From Chryseobacterium sp. KACC 21268 (GTDB taxonomy: Bacteria > Bacteroidota > Bacteroidia > Flavobacteriales > Weeksellaceae), in NCBI GenBank assembly GCA_028736075.1, contig CP117875.1:2542001-2606000 (forward strand): a stretch of DNA of 64,000 bases, in the 5' to 3' direction. The notes under the pieces are model-generated. The model was given only the letters and a program-made list of their open reading frames with translations. It did no database searches and had not been told where the DNA came from. The translations under genes were made by a program, and so were the position numbers. The stretch's first letter is position 1. Every line of letters starts with the position of its first letter. Shown here one piece after another: positions 10,561-19,511 of the stretch.

Positions 10561-11121
10561 TTATTTATTAGCTTTAGAATTGAGATTCGTATCAGCCAGT
10601 TTTGTCAATAATTCATCACAGGTTTTTTCTTCGCCTAATGTCGCTAGTAAATTAACCAAAGCATCCTTTTCTTTCAGCACTTTTGCAAACGCTGCCAAAG
10701 TACCATAGGTTGCAATTTCGTAATGCTCCACTTTTTGTGAGGCAGCAATGATTCCTGCATCACGCACGGTTCCAGGCTCCGTTTCTTCGATGATGCTGTC
10801 GGCTTCGTCTAATAATCCCTGCATGGCATCACACTTTTTCGCCTGTGCCTTTACGCCGATAGATTCAAAGATATCTTCCAATCGGCTTACCTGTCCTTTG
10901 GTTTCCTCGAGGTGTTGTGCGATTGCCTGCTTCAAAGTTTCATCTGTAGCATTTTTCTGCATTTTTGGTAAGGCTTTCACTAATGCTTTTTCTGCCCAAT
11001 AGATGTCTTTCAAACTATCTTCGAAAAGATCCTTTAGTTCTTTTGCTGCATCACTTTTTGCGGGTGTTTTTTTCTCTTTACTGGTTGCAGTACTTGTCGT
11101 TGTTTTTGAATTTGTTGCCAT
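10561..11121 (-). CDS. YciE/DUF892 ferritin-like protein
   Basis: 186 aa. After a low-complexity Thr/Ser/Lys N-terminus of ~28 residues comes the DUF892 (YciE/YciF) four-helix bundle: ELKDLFEDSLKDIYWAEKAL, then QHLEETKGQVSRLEDIF and a later EHYEIATYGTL, whose Glu/His residues fit a di-metal ferritin-like site. Members are typically induced by osmotic, oxidative or stationary-phase stress. Its promoter carries the TTATGA-N6-TCATAA-type box at 11201, shared with the catalase and glycan operons. The Lys/Ser-rich head may bind nucleic acid, which is speculation. Confidence 0.9.
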   Translation of the reverse strand: MATNSKTTTSTATSKEKKTPAKSDAAKELKDLFEDSLKDIYWAEKALVKALPKMQKNATDETLKQAIAQHLEETKGQVSRLEDIFESIGVKAQAKKCDAMQGLLDEADSIIEETEPGTVRDAGIIAASQKVEHYEIATYGTLAAFAKVLKEKDALVNLLATLGEEKTCDELLTKLADTNLNSKANK

Positions 11122-11172
11122 AATAATATTTTTTGGTTAATTGATGGTTTGATATGTTATTTAATCATAATT

Positions 11173-11180
11173 CAAAACTA
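11173..11180 (-). promoter_or_regulatory. -7 element TAGTTTTG of the DUF892 gene
   Basis: Perfect TAnnTTTG on the minus strand, 52 bp before the start codon at 11121. Its centre is exactly 33 bp from the centre of the palindromic box at 11201-11218. Confidence 0.65.
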
Positions 11181-11200
11181 TAATTAAGCATTTCAGCGAG

Positions 11201-11218
11201 TTATGACTGGAATCACAA
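11201..11218 (-). promoter_or_regulatory. Crp-type box 1 (TTATGA-CTGGAA-TCACAA)
   Basis: First of five copies of a TTATGA-N6-TCATAA palindrome; 11 of 12 arm bases match. Reads upstream of the DUF892 gene, near -40 relative to its predicted transcription start, the position of a class II activator. Confidence 0.65.
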
Positions 11219-11258
11219 TGCAATATAATCGCTTAAAAAAGTATTGAAATTGAAAAAA

Positions 11259-11858
11259 TCAATACAGAATTTTTCGGTTTCTGATTCTTACAATATTGTC
11301 CTTTTCCATTGTCTTTATGGTTCTGATGGTTGTTTCAACACAAAGACCAGTAAGATTAGCCATTTCCTGACGTGTGTAGGGAACCTGAAAGGCAAATGGT
11401 TCTTTTGCATGTTGACTGCTTTTCAAATAGTCCAAAAAGGATTTCAGCTTGTACATTGGACTGTTTGTACAAAGAATCGGTCCCATTTTTTGTTTGAAAT
11501 AAAGGATTTGAGAAAGGTGTCGATTCATTTCCAGACTTACTTCTGGATTTTTATCCAGCAAATCAAAAAATGCAGATTTTCGTAGTTTGAAGATTCTGCA
11601 GCTGGTGATTGCGACCGCATTTACAGGATAGGTTACATTTTCCACAAAAAGAAGAGATTCTCCGATGCTTTGTCCAGGCTCCAAAATAGTCTGAAGCACT
11701 TCTCTGCCTTCGTGGTTGTAGTTGTTGAGTTTTACTTTACCATTGTTAATCTGGTAGTAGTATTTGGGGATTTCATCTTCTGAGAAGATAGATTCTCCTG
11801 CCAGGAAATTTTCGGTAGTTGCACCCAGAGATTCCAGAATGAGTTCATTAATAATCAT
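11259..11858 (-). CDS. Crp/Fnr family transcriptional regulator (paralog 1)
   Basis: 199 aa. Cyclic-nucleotide-binding-like beta roll ~15-110 (YYYQINNGKVKLNNYN, EPGQSIGESLLF), dimer helix ~110-140 and winged HTH ~150-199 (YTRQEMANLTGLCVETTIRTIKTMEK, split here as helix pair). The recognition helix has V-E-T-T-I-R: CRP Glu181 and Arg185 equivalents are kept, Arg180 is Val. No N-terminal Cys cluster, so not an FNR-type iron-sulfur sensor. It is clearly related to the regulator at 12723, and is a candidate to bind the local TTATGA-N6-TCATAA boxes. Confidence 0.9.
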   Translation of the reverse strand: MIINELILESLGATTENFLAGESIFSEDEIPKYYYQINNGKVKLNNYNHEGREVLQTILEPGQSIGESLLFVENVTYPVNAVAITSCRIFKLRKSAFFDLLDKNPEVSLEMNRHLSQILYFKQKMGPILCTNSPMYKLKSFLDYLKSSQHAKEPFAFQVPYTRQEMANLTGLCVETTIRTIKTMEKDNIVRIRNRKILY

Positions 11859-12276
11859 AATTGATAATGGTAGATTTCTAATGATCAGATCTCATAAATA
11901 GAACCAGGAGAAAAGTGTGATGTGTTACTTCGATTTTTCTAAATAATTCAATTTTTTAACTGATGTACAGTCCACAAAATTTATTATTCCAGAATATTTA
12001 AATCGTAATTTTTATATAATATTTACCTTTCAAATCTTGTGCCTTAATTAATGATATTTATACAAATAAAATAATATCGGTGATTAATTTCAATTAAATA
12101 TATTATTAGCTTAAATAATTCATATATTTACAGATATTGATATGAAAAGATTCGTCCCGAAGCAATGATAGTAGATTGAGAAAATAGGATGATGTTTGTT
12201 TGAAAAATCACCATCTTCCCTTTTCTCTTATCAGTGCTTACTCAGAACGAAAATTTAATTTTAAAAAAGTAGAATT
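11859..12276. other. 418-bp AT-rich intergenic stretch
   Basis: Separates the first Crp-family gene from the small lipoprotein gene. I see no open frame of note, no clear -7 element on the minus strand for the upstream regulator, and only an imperfect TGA-N7-TCA palindrome near 11883-11896 that does not fit the local box spacing. Confidence 0.5.
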
Positions 12277-12507
12277 CTATTTTGCCGAATCTTTTCTGGC
12301 AGAAGACGAAGTTGAAGTACTGTCGCTGGAAGAACCCGAATTGGACATTGATGCAGTCGTACTGTCTGTTTGCGGCGCTGGATTTGGGATTGCAGCAGAA
12401 CTGTCGGATACGAGAGAATCATTGTTCATAGAATTTGTTTCAGTAGTATCTTTCTTAGAACAACTGATGATGAATAAAAAACTCATCGTTAAGAATAATT
12501 TTTTCAT
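12277..12507 (-). CDS. small Ser/Thr-rich lipoprotein
   Basis: 76 aa. Signal peptide with lipobox FIISC (Cys16), then a low-complexity tail almost entirely Ser, Thr, Asp, Asn and Pro, ending in ARKDSAK. Such tails are typically disordered. It has one of the Crp-type boxes (12560) with a perfect -7 element (12532-12539), so it is probably co-induced with the stress genes around it. It sits between the two Crp-family genes. Function unknown. Confidence 0.75.
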   Translation of the reverse strand: MKKLFLTMSFLFIISCSKKDTTETNSMNNDSLVSDSSAAIPNPAPQTDSTTASMSNSGSSSDSTSTSSSARKDSAK

Positions 12508-12531
12508 AATAATTTATTTTTTGGTATCTAT

Positions 12532-12539
12532 CAAAGCTA
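12532..12539 (-). promoter_or_regulatory. -7 element TAGCTTTG of the small lipoprotein gene
   Basis: Perfect TAnnTTTG on the minus strand, 25 bp before the start codon at 12507, with its centre exactly 33 bp from the centre of the box at 12560-12577. Confidence 0.65.
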
Positions 12540-12559
12540 TGACAGTTACAGAATAAACT

Positions 12560-12577
12560 TTATGACCTGAATCATAT
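12560..12577. promoter_or_regulatory. Crp-type box 2 (TTATGA-CCTGAA-TCATAT)
   Basis: 11 of 12 arm bases match the shared palindrome. It faces the small lipoprotein gene on the minus strand. On the plus strand TAATTTCG at 12598-12605 (one mismatch to TAnnTTTG) is also centred exactly 33 bp away, so the box may also act on the second Crp-family gene. Confidence 0.65.
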
Positions 12578-12722
12578 TAATAAAATAGTTTGTTGATTAA
12601 TTTCGCACAGCTTAAAAATAGAGCCTTCAATTAATTTATAAATTATTGTATTCAATTATCTATCAATAACTTATTTCTGTTTAAATCTATTTTAAAACTA
12701 ATTGTCATTAAACCATAATAAA

Positions 12723-13316
12723 ATGATTGCGGAAGAATTACTATTGTCATACGGTGCAGAATATGAAAAGTTCAAACGTGGTGACATTATTTTCAACGAA
12801 GGCGAGACTCCAAAATGTTATTATCAAATCGTAAATGGAAGAATAAAGCTGAATCACTACAACGAAGCGGGAAAAGAATTGATATTAGCGATCTTACAAC
12901 CTGGTCTCAGTGTTTGTGAACTTTTACTTTTTATTGATAAAAAATATCCAGTGAATGCTGTGGTTTTTGAGGAAAGCACCGTCCTGAAATTATCAAAAGC
13001 TAAGTTTATAAAAATGCTGGATGATCATCCTAATCTATCTAGAGACGTCAATAAATTTCTGTCCGAAAGATTGTACTACAAATTTGTGATGCTGGAAAAT
13101 AATGCATCATTGCAGGCAGATGTAAGAATCAAAGGCGTTTTGGATTATCATAAAAGTTTCAGTTCAGACATGAGTCAGTTTTCTTATCAGGTTCCATTGA
13201 CTAGGCAGCAGTTGGCTTCCATTACAGGACTTCGTGTCGAAACTGTAATCCGAACTATTAAAAATCTTGAGAAACGAGAAGTTCTTAAAATCATTAATAG
13301 AAATATTTATTATTAA
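12723..13316 (+). CDS. Crp/Fnr family transcriptional regulator (paralog 2)
   Basis: 197 aa from ATG 12723; a TTG 21 bp upstream is the only longer start. Same architecture as the regulator at 11259, sharing YYQIVNGRIKLNHYNE-type beta roll, PVNAV motif and winged HTH with LRVETVIRTIKNLEK. The V-E-T-V-I-R recognition helix keeps the CRP Glu181 and Arg185 positions. The two genes flank a lipoprotein gene and probably arose by duplication. The effector is unknown; residues for cAMP are not obviously conserved. Possibly autoregulated through the box at 12560. Confidence 0.9.
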   Translation: MIAEELLLSYGAEYEKFKRGDIIFNEGETPKCYYQIVNGRIKLNHYNEAGKELILAILQPGLSVCELLLFIDKKYPVNAVVFEESTVLKLSKAKFIKMLDDHPNLSRDVNKFLSERLYYKFVMLENNASLQADVRIKGVLDYHKSFSSDMSQFSYQVPLTRQQLASITGLRVETVIRTIKNLEKREVLKIINRNIYY

Positions 13317-13329
13317 TATAAATTCAAAT

Positions 13330-13367
13330 AACACAAAACCCACCTGTAAAAGTGGGTTTTGTGTTTT
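13330..13367 (+). terminator. rho-independent terminator
   Basis: ACACAAAACCCAC / GTGGGTTTTGTGT perfect 13-bp stem with an 8-base loop, followed by TTTT, 14 bp after the second Crp-family gene. Confidence 0.85.
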
Positions 13368-13428
13368 CCAAAACTACAGAATTGAAAAATTTGAGTTTGT
13401 TTCTGAAGTTTTTAGAAAAATCAATTAA

Positions 13429-13617
<189 letters not shown>

Positions 13618-13626
13618 TTATTAAAA

Positions 13627-14793
13627 TTAAATCCACGGATCCAAAACGACTTTCACACAGCCATCTTCTTTTTTGTGGAAGATCTCGTAGCCTTTCGCCA
13701 CATCGGTGAGACTAAGTTTGTGCGTGATGATATCATCCAATTTCACCTGCCCGGTTTCTACATATTTCAGAAGTTTATCGATGATGGTATGAACAGGACA
13801 TTGTCCACCTTTGATCGTGATGCCTTTGTCGAACAATTGACCAACTCTGAAGTTGTCGTAATTAACAGGATAGACTCCCAAAATAGAAACAGTACCGCCT
13901 CTCTTGACACCGCTCATACAAGCTTCCAAAACTTTGATCGACCCTTTTTCGAAGTTGATAACCGCTTTGGCCTTGTCCAAGAAATCTCTCTCTGGCTCGA
14001 ATCCAACCGCATCGATACAAAGATCTGCGCCGCGTCCGTTTGTCAAGCTTCTGATTTCCTCCACGACCTGTTCCGCATTCTCCCAAAGAATCGTTTCGCA
14101 ACCTGTCAGCTTTTGAATCTGATCCAGTCTGTATTGCAAAGTATCGATCACGATGACTTTTTTCGCATTGTGTAGAATGGCACTTTTCACAGACATCGAT
14201 CCAACTGGACCTGCACCGAAAATAGCTACTGTTTCTCCACCTTTCAGATCGCCCCACATTACGCCAACATAGCCTGTCGGGAAAATATCTGTGAGGAAAA
14301 GCACTTGTTCGTCGGTTAAATTATCAGGCACTTTTCTCGGTCCGAAATTAGCGGAAGGAACACGTACATATTGCGCTTGTCCGCCATTGTGACCGCCATA
14401 CAAATCTGTGTAGCCGAACATACCGCCACCTTTCTCTGTCAAGATTCCACCTTCTGGACCATAATGATCCGGATTGCTATTTTCACAAGCTGTTGGCAAT
14501 CCGTGTTCGCAGAAATAACAGCCTCCACAAGCGATTGGAAAAGGTACGACTACCCGATCGCCGACTTTGAGATGGTTGATATTCTTTCCAACTTCTTCTA
14601 TGATCCCCATAAACTCGTGTCCCATTACCATTGGTCTGGCCTGCGGAATGCTACCGGTGTACATATGGAGATCACTGCCACAGATTGCTGTGGAAGTCAC
14701 TTTTAGGATGATGTCATTTTGATCCTCAATGATTGGATCTTCTACCGTGTCGCAAGTAATTTTACCTGGTGCGTGAAAAACTGCTGCTTTCAT
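13627..14793 (-). CDS. zinc-dependent alcohol dehydrogenase (MDR family)
   Basis: 388 aa medium-chain dehydrogenase resembling glutathione-independent formaldehyde dehydrogenases. Catalytic zinc ligands are in AICGSDLHMYTG (Cys) and GHEFMG (His, Glu). The structural-zinc lobe is CGGCYFCEHGLPTAC. The Rossmann motif is GAGPVGSMS. It starts 30 bp downstream of the catalase stop, so the two form an operon; this catalase-adh pairing suggests detoxification of aldehydes or related products under oxidative stress. The true substrate is unknown. Confidence 0.92.
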   Translation of the reverse strand: MKAAVFHAPGKITCDTVEDPIIEDQNDIILKVTSTAICGSDLHMYTGSIPQARPMVMGHEFMGIIEEVGKNINHLKVGDRVVVPFPIACGGCYFCEHGLPTACENSNPDHYGPEGGILTEKGGGMFGYTDLYGGHNGGQAQYVRVPSANFGPRKVPDNLTDEQVLFLTDIFPTGYVGVMWGDLKGGETVAIFGAGPVGSMSVKSAILHNAKKVIVIDTLQYRLDQIQKLTGCETILWENAEQVVEEIRSLTNGRGADLCIDAVGFEPERDFLDKAKAVINFEKGSIKVLEACMSGVKRGGTVSILGVYPVNYDNFRVGQLFDKGITIKGGQCPVHTIIDKLLKYVETGQVKLDDIITHKLSLTDVAKGYEIFHKKEDGCVKVVLDPWI

Positions 14794-14823
14794 ATTTTAA
14801 TATTTTGTGGTGATTTGATGTTT

Positions 14824-16965
14824 CTAAGCAGGATTGTTTCTTTCCGTTTCCAATTCCCAAACGCGGTGGTTGGCAATTGCTTTGATGAAAGCTTCGTCTG
14901 CGTTTTGACTTTCTGAGGTGACAATCGCAGGATCCTTATGTTTCTTGCTTGCGACCTGACTCGCTTTGAAGATTTCATCTGTGTCTGTTCCGAAATAGAT
15001 CGCTTTGCAATGTTTGTAAGCTTCATTCACAAAATGAACAGTTCCAGGTTTGTTATCTTCATTTAAAAGATTGTCTGAAGATGATTTTCCGCTACAGATA
15101 TATAAAGCATCAAAACAAACGCTGGCTGTACTGGTCAAAGAATGCTTAGGCGTAAAACTGCTTCCATTATCTGCTTTGACTGGTGAAAGACTTCCGGCGA
15201 TGATTTGAACCTCTGCACCTTCGGACTCTAATTTTGATTTTAAAGAATTGACATCTGAAGCATTTACGCCATCTTCCATAATGAAACCTACCACTCGACT
15301 TTCTATGGAATCTTTCGCCGTATTTTTCATACTGAGTGCGTCTGAACTTTTAGTTGCCGGTTCTCTTTCCTCACTTTGAAGTGTTTTCGGATCGGCATCG
15401 GCGGGAATACTTTGGTTGGGTTGTTCGAGTTTTGTCACATCAACACCAACTTTCTTTGCTACATTTTTTGCTAGATCTTTATCTATGAAATTAAGTTGAC
15501 CAACCATTCTTTCACGGATTGCCGGGATTTTCACTTTCGAAAGTTCAAAGATCAAGGCATCCTGAATGTGTTTCTTTTCTGGCGCACTTTGGCTGTTGAC
15601 AAATAATTTGGCTTGAGAATAATGATCCACGAAACTCTGGCTTCTGGCTCTAACTTTATGGCCATCTACTCTTTCGCCGTGCGATACAAATCCACCATCT
15701 TTCATCATCGACTGGAATGGACATCCGCCACCGATGGAATTTGGCTCGTAACTCACTTTTCCTTTTGAGATCTGTTGACGCATATGTCCGTCGCGCTGGT
15801 TGTTATGAACTGTATTTAATGATCGGTTGATTGGAATCTCGTGGAAATTAGGAGAACCTAATCTTGACAATTGTGTGTCGGTGTAAGAAAACAATCTGCC
15901 TTGCAACAAAGGATCATTACTGAAATCAATTCCTGGAACCAAATGTCCCGGATGGAAAGCGATCTGCTCCGTTTCTGCAAAGAAGTTGTCTGGATTTCTG
16001 TTCAATGTCAAAGTTCCGAAGATTTGAACCGGAACTTCTTCCTCGGGAACTAATTTGGTTGGGTCCAAAAGATCAAAATCAAACTTATGTTCATCTGCTT
16101 CCGGAATCAGTTGTACACCAAAATCCCATTCTGGAAATGCACCACTATCAATCGCTTCCCAAAGATCTCGTCGGTGAAAATCCGGATCTTTTCCTGAAAT
16201 TTTCGTCGCCTCGTCCCAAGCTACAGAATGAACACCCAATTTCGGTTTGAAATGGAATTTAACAAAATGAACATCGCCAGCGTCATTAATAAATTTAAAT
16301 GAATGAACGCCGAAACCTTCCATCATTCGGTAACTTCTTGGAATTGCGCGATCGCTCATCAGCCACATTATCATATGCATACTTTCCGGCATCAATGAAA
16401 TAAAATCCCAAAAAGTATCGTGCGCGGAAGAAGCTTGCGGAATTTCATTGTCTGGCTCAGGTTTTACAGCGTGAACAAGGTCTGGAAACTTCATCGCATC
16501 CTGAATGAAGAACACAGGCATATTGTTCGCAACGAGATCATAATTCCCTTCCTCTGTATAGAATTTAACTGAGAAACCTCTCACGTCTCTCGCCAAATCT
16601 GTACTTCCACGGCTTCCGCCAACGGTAGAAAATCTAGTGAAAACCGGAACTTCTTTTCCAACGTCTGTCAGGAATTTTGCTTTGGTGAATTCCTTCAAAC
16701 TTTTCGTCAGTTTGAAAACGCCGTGTGCTCCGGAACCTCTTGCGTGTACGATTCTTTCCGGAATTCTCTCGTGGTCAAAATGCGTGATCTTTTCTCTTAG
16801 AATGAAATCTTCCAACAGACTTGGCCCTCTTTCGCCAGACTTCAAAGAATCCTGGTTGTTGTTGACTTTAAGACCTTGATTGGTCGTCAACGCTTTGTCC
16901 GAATTGTCTGTTGTGTGATCCTGAAGCTGATCTACTTTTTCACTCTTACTTTTGTCATTTTCCAT
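14824..16965 (-). CDS. katE: large-subunit (clade 2) catalase
   Basis: 713 aa from ATG 16965; a TTG 33 bp upstream is less likely. Breaks down hydrogen peroxide in the cytoplasm. Heme-active-site motif [13 protein letters not shown] with His74, an Asn in VANNMPVFF, and the proximal tyrosine motif RLFSYTDTQ. The C-terminal ~170 residues ([17 protein letters not shown], then a DJ-1/PfpI-like fold with ALYICSG) are the extra domain of HPII-type catalases. First gene of an operon with the alcohol dehydrogenase and a tiny membrane protein. Promoter has Crp-type box 3. Confidence 0.97.
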   Translation of the reverse strand: MENDKSKSEKVDQLQDHTTDNSDKALTTNQGLKVNNNQDSLKSGERGPSLLEDFILREKITHFDHERIPERIVHARGSGAHGVFKLTKSLKEFTKAKFLTDVGKEVPVFTRFSTVGGSRGSTDLARDVRGFSVKFYTEEGNYDLVANNMPVFFIQDAMKFPDLVHAVKPEPDNEIPQASSAHDTFWDFISLMPESMHMIMWLMSDRAIPRSYRMMEGFGVHSFKFINDAGDVHFVKFHFKPKLGVHSVAWDEATKISGKDPDFHRRDLWEAIDSGAFPEWDFGVQLIPEADEHKFDFDLLDPTKLVPEEEVPVQIFGTLTLNRNPDNFFAETEQIAFHPGHLVPGIDFSNDPLLQGRLFSYTDTQLSRLGSPNFHEIPINRSLNTVHNNQRDGHMRQQISKGKVSYEPNSIGGGCPFQSMMKDGGFVSHGERVDGHKVRARSQSFVDHYSQAKLFVNSQSAPEKKHIQDALIFELSKVKIPAIRERMVGQLNFIDKDLAKNVAKKVGVDVTKLEQPNQSIPADADPKTLQSEEREPATKSSDALSMKNTAKDSIESRVVGFIMEDGVNASDVNSLKSKLESEGAEVQIIAGSLSPVKADNGSSFTPKHSLTSTASVCFDALYICSGKSSSDNLLNEDNKPGTVHFVNEAYKHCKAIYFGTDTDEIFKASQVASKKHKDPAIVTSESQNADEAFIKAIANHRVWELETERNNPA

Positions 16966-17026
16966 AGAAATATTTTTGATAGGTTTATTTTTTATCAATT
17001 ACAATAATTGTTGATTTGGTAATACG

Positions 17027-17034
17027 TAAAGATA
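17027..17034 (-). promoter_or_regulatory. -7 element TATCTTTA of katE
   Basis: TAnnTTTG with a final A, on the minus strand, 62 bp before the ATG at 16965; its centre is exactly 33 bp from the centre of the box at 17055-17072. Confidence 0.6.
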
Positions 17035-17054
17035 GCCGGACGAACAGCGGGAGT

Positions 17055-17072
17055 TTATGATTTGAGTCATAA
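17055..17072 (-). promoter_or_regulatory. Crp-type box 3 (TTATGA-TTTGAG-TCATAA)
   Basis: Perfect 6-bp arms. Serves katE: its centre is near -40 of the predicted katE start site. Read on the minus strand the spacer is CTCAAA, in line with the C..AA pattern of the other boxes. Confidence 0.7.
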
Positions 17073-17162
17073 CCGAAACTATTAATCAAAAATAAAATGA
17101 TTATAACTTATTGAAATTCAAATTATAAATCGTTATAAAATACATTTTAAATATCAGCTTTG

Positions 17163-17180
17163 TTATGACCGCAATCATAA
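17163..17180 (+). promoter_or_regulatory. Crp-type box 4 (TTATGA-CCGCAA-TCATAA)
   Basis: Perfect 6-bp arms. Serves the plus-strand glycosyltransferase operon; the -7-like TAGATTTA at 17201-17208 is centred exactly 33 bp downstream. Confidence 0.7.
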
Positions 17181-17200
17181 ATAAGGCAAAATTTACGGCT

Positions 17201-17208
17201 TAGATTTA
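17201..17208 (+). promoter_or_regulatory. -7 element TAGATTTA of the glycan operon
   Basis: TAnnTTTG with a final A; predicted start site near 17215, giving a leader of about 97 nt before the ATG at 17312. Confidence 0.55.
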
Positions 17209-17311
17209 CAGTCCACAATTGCTCTTTAATTTCGGCTAAAATCACATTCTATTCTGATGTAGAGCTTTGGAAATACTTTTCATCCAATATTGTGATAATA
17301 CATTTTTATCT

Positions 17312-18412
17312 ATGCAAAATATTCTATGTTTCAGCCATTTACATTGGGATTTCGTTTACCAGCGACCGCAACACTTGTTGACCAGATTTGCTAAACAAAA
17401 CAAGGTTTTTTATATCGAAGAACCACGCAACAGCATTTCTGACTTTTACGAGATCGACTTGCAGGATGGCGTTTCCATTATTAAAATTTTCATTAATGAT
17501 GATCAGGAAAACAGAAATCAAAGGTTGGAAAAACTCATCAGCAAAATTCTGGCAGATCAAAACATAAAAACCTATTCCTGCTGGTACTACACGCCAATGG
17601 CTTTGGAATATACATCGCATCTGAAACCTCAGATAACGATCTACGATTCTATGGATGAGCTGTCCGCATTCCGATTTGCACCACCACAATTGTTGGATTT
17701 GGAAAATGAACTGTTCAAAAAAGCAGATGTGGTCTTCACTGGTGGACACACGCTTTATCAGGCAAAAAAAGACCGTCACCACAACATTCATCCGTTTCCG
17801 AGTAGTATAGATAAAGCGCATTTTCAAAAAGCACGATTTAATAAAATAGATGCCGAAGATCAAAAACATATTCCGAATCCGAGGTTTGGATTTTATGGCG
17901 TGATTGATGAACGATTCGATATTGAGTTGTTGAGAGAAGTTTCTGCACAAAGACCAGATTGGCATTTTGTGATCATTGGTCCCGTGGTAAAAATCGATGT
18001 TAATGAACTTCCTAGAGCTGAGAACATTCATTATCTCGGTTCGAAAAAGTATTCGGAATTGCCAGATTACATCAGCCATTGGGATATTGCATTGGTCCTT
18101 TTTGCCATCAATGAATCGACGGAATTTATCAGCCCAACCAAAACGCCAGAATATCTTTCGGCCGGACTTCCGGTGATTTCTACGCCGATCAAAGATGTTG
18201 TGAAACCATATGGAGAAGCCAATTTGGTGTATATCGCAGACAATGCCGAAACTTTTATCGCTTACGCTGAGGAAGAACTTGGTAAAGATTCCAAAAAAGA
18301 ATGGCTGGCAAAAGTGGATGAATATCTGGCAGATGAATCTTGGGACAACACATTCGAAAAGATGAATCAATTAATTAACAACGTCAAAAAAACCAACGGA
18401 ATCTATGTATGA
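17312..18412 (+). CDS. glycosyltransferase, GT-B fold
   Basis: 366 aa from ATG 17312 (MQNILCFSHLHWDFVYQRPQ); the longer version needs a TTG. The N-terminal HWDFVYQRPQHLLTRFA segment is typical of one family of GT4/GT1-like transferases, and the C-terminal nucleotide-sugar site contains FISPTKTPEYLSAGLPVIS. No signal peptide or membrane segment. It overlaps the UDP-galactopyranose mutase gene by 8 nt, so it probably transfers galactofuranose or builds the acceptor for it. The product glycan is unknown. Confidence 0.85.
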   Translation: MQNILCFSHLHWDFVYQRPQHLLTRFAKQNKVFYIEEPRNSISDFYEIDLQDGVSIIKIFINDDQENRNQRLEKLISKILADQNIKTYSCWYYTPMALEYTSHLKPQITIYDSMDELSAFRFAPPQLLDLENELFKKADVVFTGGHTLYQAKKDRHHNIHPFPSSIDKAHFQKARFNKIDAEDQKHIPNPRFGFYGVIDERFDIELLREVSAQRPDWHFVIIGPVVKIDVNELPRAENIHYLGSKKYSELPDYISHWDIALVLFAINESTEFISPTKTPEYLSAGLPVISTPIKDVVKPYGEANLVYIADNAETFIAYAEEELGKDSKKEWLAKVDEYLADESWDNTFEKMNQLINNVKKTNGIYV

Positions 18413-19511
18413 TTTTTTAATTATCGGTTGCGGATTCGCCGGATCGGTCTTGGCAGAAAGGTTAGCTAATGAAGGAAAAAAGGTTTTGATTGTTGACAAA
18501 CGAAATCACATTGCTGGAAATGCCTACGATTTTTACAATAAAGAAGGCATCTTGATCCACAAATATGGCCCACATATTTTCCATACAAACTCCGAAGATG
18601 TTTTCAAATACTTAAGCAAATTCACAGAATGGCGACCTTATGAACATCGCGTTTTGGGCAGTGTTGACGGGCAATTGGTTCCGATTCCAATCAATCTGAC
18701 AACCATCAATAAACTTTATGGAAAGAATTTGACTTCCGATGAAGTTGTGAGTTTCTTAGCCTCAAAAGCTGAACTTCGCAAACCCGTTTTGACTTCGGAA
18801 GATGTCGTTTTGAACGTCGTTGGAAAAGAACTTTACGAAAAATTTTTCCGTAGCTACACCAAGAAACAATGGGATCTTGACCCGTCAGAATTAGACGCTT
18901 CGGTGACTGCAAGAGTTCCGACGAGAACAAATGCCGACGACCGATATTTCACAGATTCTCTGCAGGCGATGCCGAAAAACGGTTACACAGAAATGTTCCA
19001 GACAATGCTTTCCCACAAGAATATCCACGTGATGTTGAACACGAACTACAAAGATATTGTCGATATCATTCCGCATAGACAATTGATCTACACTGGTCCG
19101 ATCGACGGCTATTTTGATTATCAATTTGGGAAATTGCCTTACAGATCAATCGATTTCAAATTCGAAACTTTGGATCAGGAAAATTATCAGGAAACGGGAA
19201 CTATCAATTATCCGACTTCAAATCTTTATACAAGGATCACGGAATTCAAACATCTCACTGGACAAAAGCACCATAATACAACCATCGTTTACGAATATCC
19301 GACGGCGGAAGGTGATCCCTATTATCCAATTCCAAGAAAGGAAAATCAGGACGTGTACAATCAATACAAAAAATTGGCAGAAGAAACGCCAAATGTCTTT
19401 TTCACAGGGCGATTGGGAACTTACAAATATTACAATATGGATCAAGTCGTAGCGCAATCTTTGGCGCTTTTCCGAAAGATCATCAAAGAAGAAAATGCAG
19501 TACAACAGTAA
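18405..19511 (+). CDS. glf: UDP-galactopyranose mutase
   Basis: 368 aa FAD-dependent enzyme that interconverts UDP-galactopyranose and UDP-galactofuranose. N-terminal dinucleotide motif IIGCGFAGSVLAERLA; typical KYGPHIFHTN, FFRSYTKKQWDLDPSEL, YTGPIDGYFDYQFG and TEFKHLT blocks; length standard for the family. Gene overlaps both neighbours (8 nt before, 17 nt after), so the three are translationally coupled. Its presence implies galactofuranose in a surface polysaccharide. Confidence 0.97.
   Translation: MYDFLIIGCGFAGSVLAERLANEGKKVLIVDKRNHIAGNAYDFYNKEGILIHKYGPHIFHTNSEDVFKYLSKFTEWRPYEHRVLGSVDGQLVPIPINLTTINKLYGKNLTSDEVVSFLASKAELRKPVLTSEDVVLNVVGKELYEKFFRSYTKKQWDLDPSELDASVTARVPTRTNADDRYFTDSLQAMPKNGYTEMFQTMLSHKNIHVMLNTNYKDIVDIIPHRQLIYTGPIDGYFDYQFGKLPYRSIDFKFETLDQENYQETGTINYPTSNLYTRITEFKHLTGQKHHNTTIVYEYPTAEGDPYYPIPRKENQDVYNQYKKLAEETPNVFFTGRLGTYKYYNMDQVVAQSLALFRKIIKEENAVQQ

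Noticed and set aside
11881-11900. Crp-type box upstream of the first Crp-family gene
   Set aside because: The palindrome TGA-N7-TCA has the wrong spacer and no -7 element follows at the expected place.
17339-18370. 343-aa open frame antisense to the glycosyltransferase gene
   Set aside because: It runs opposite to a clear glycosyltransferase; composition (Phe, Ile, His, Arg rich) is that of a shadow frame.
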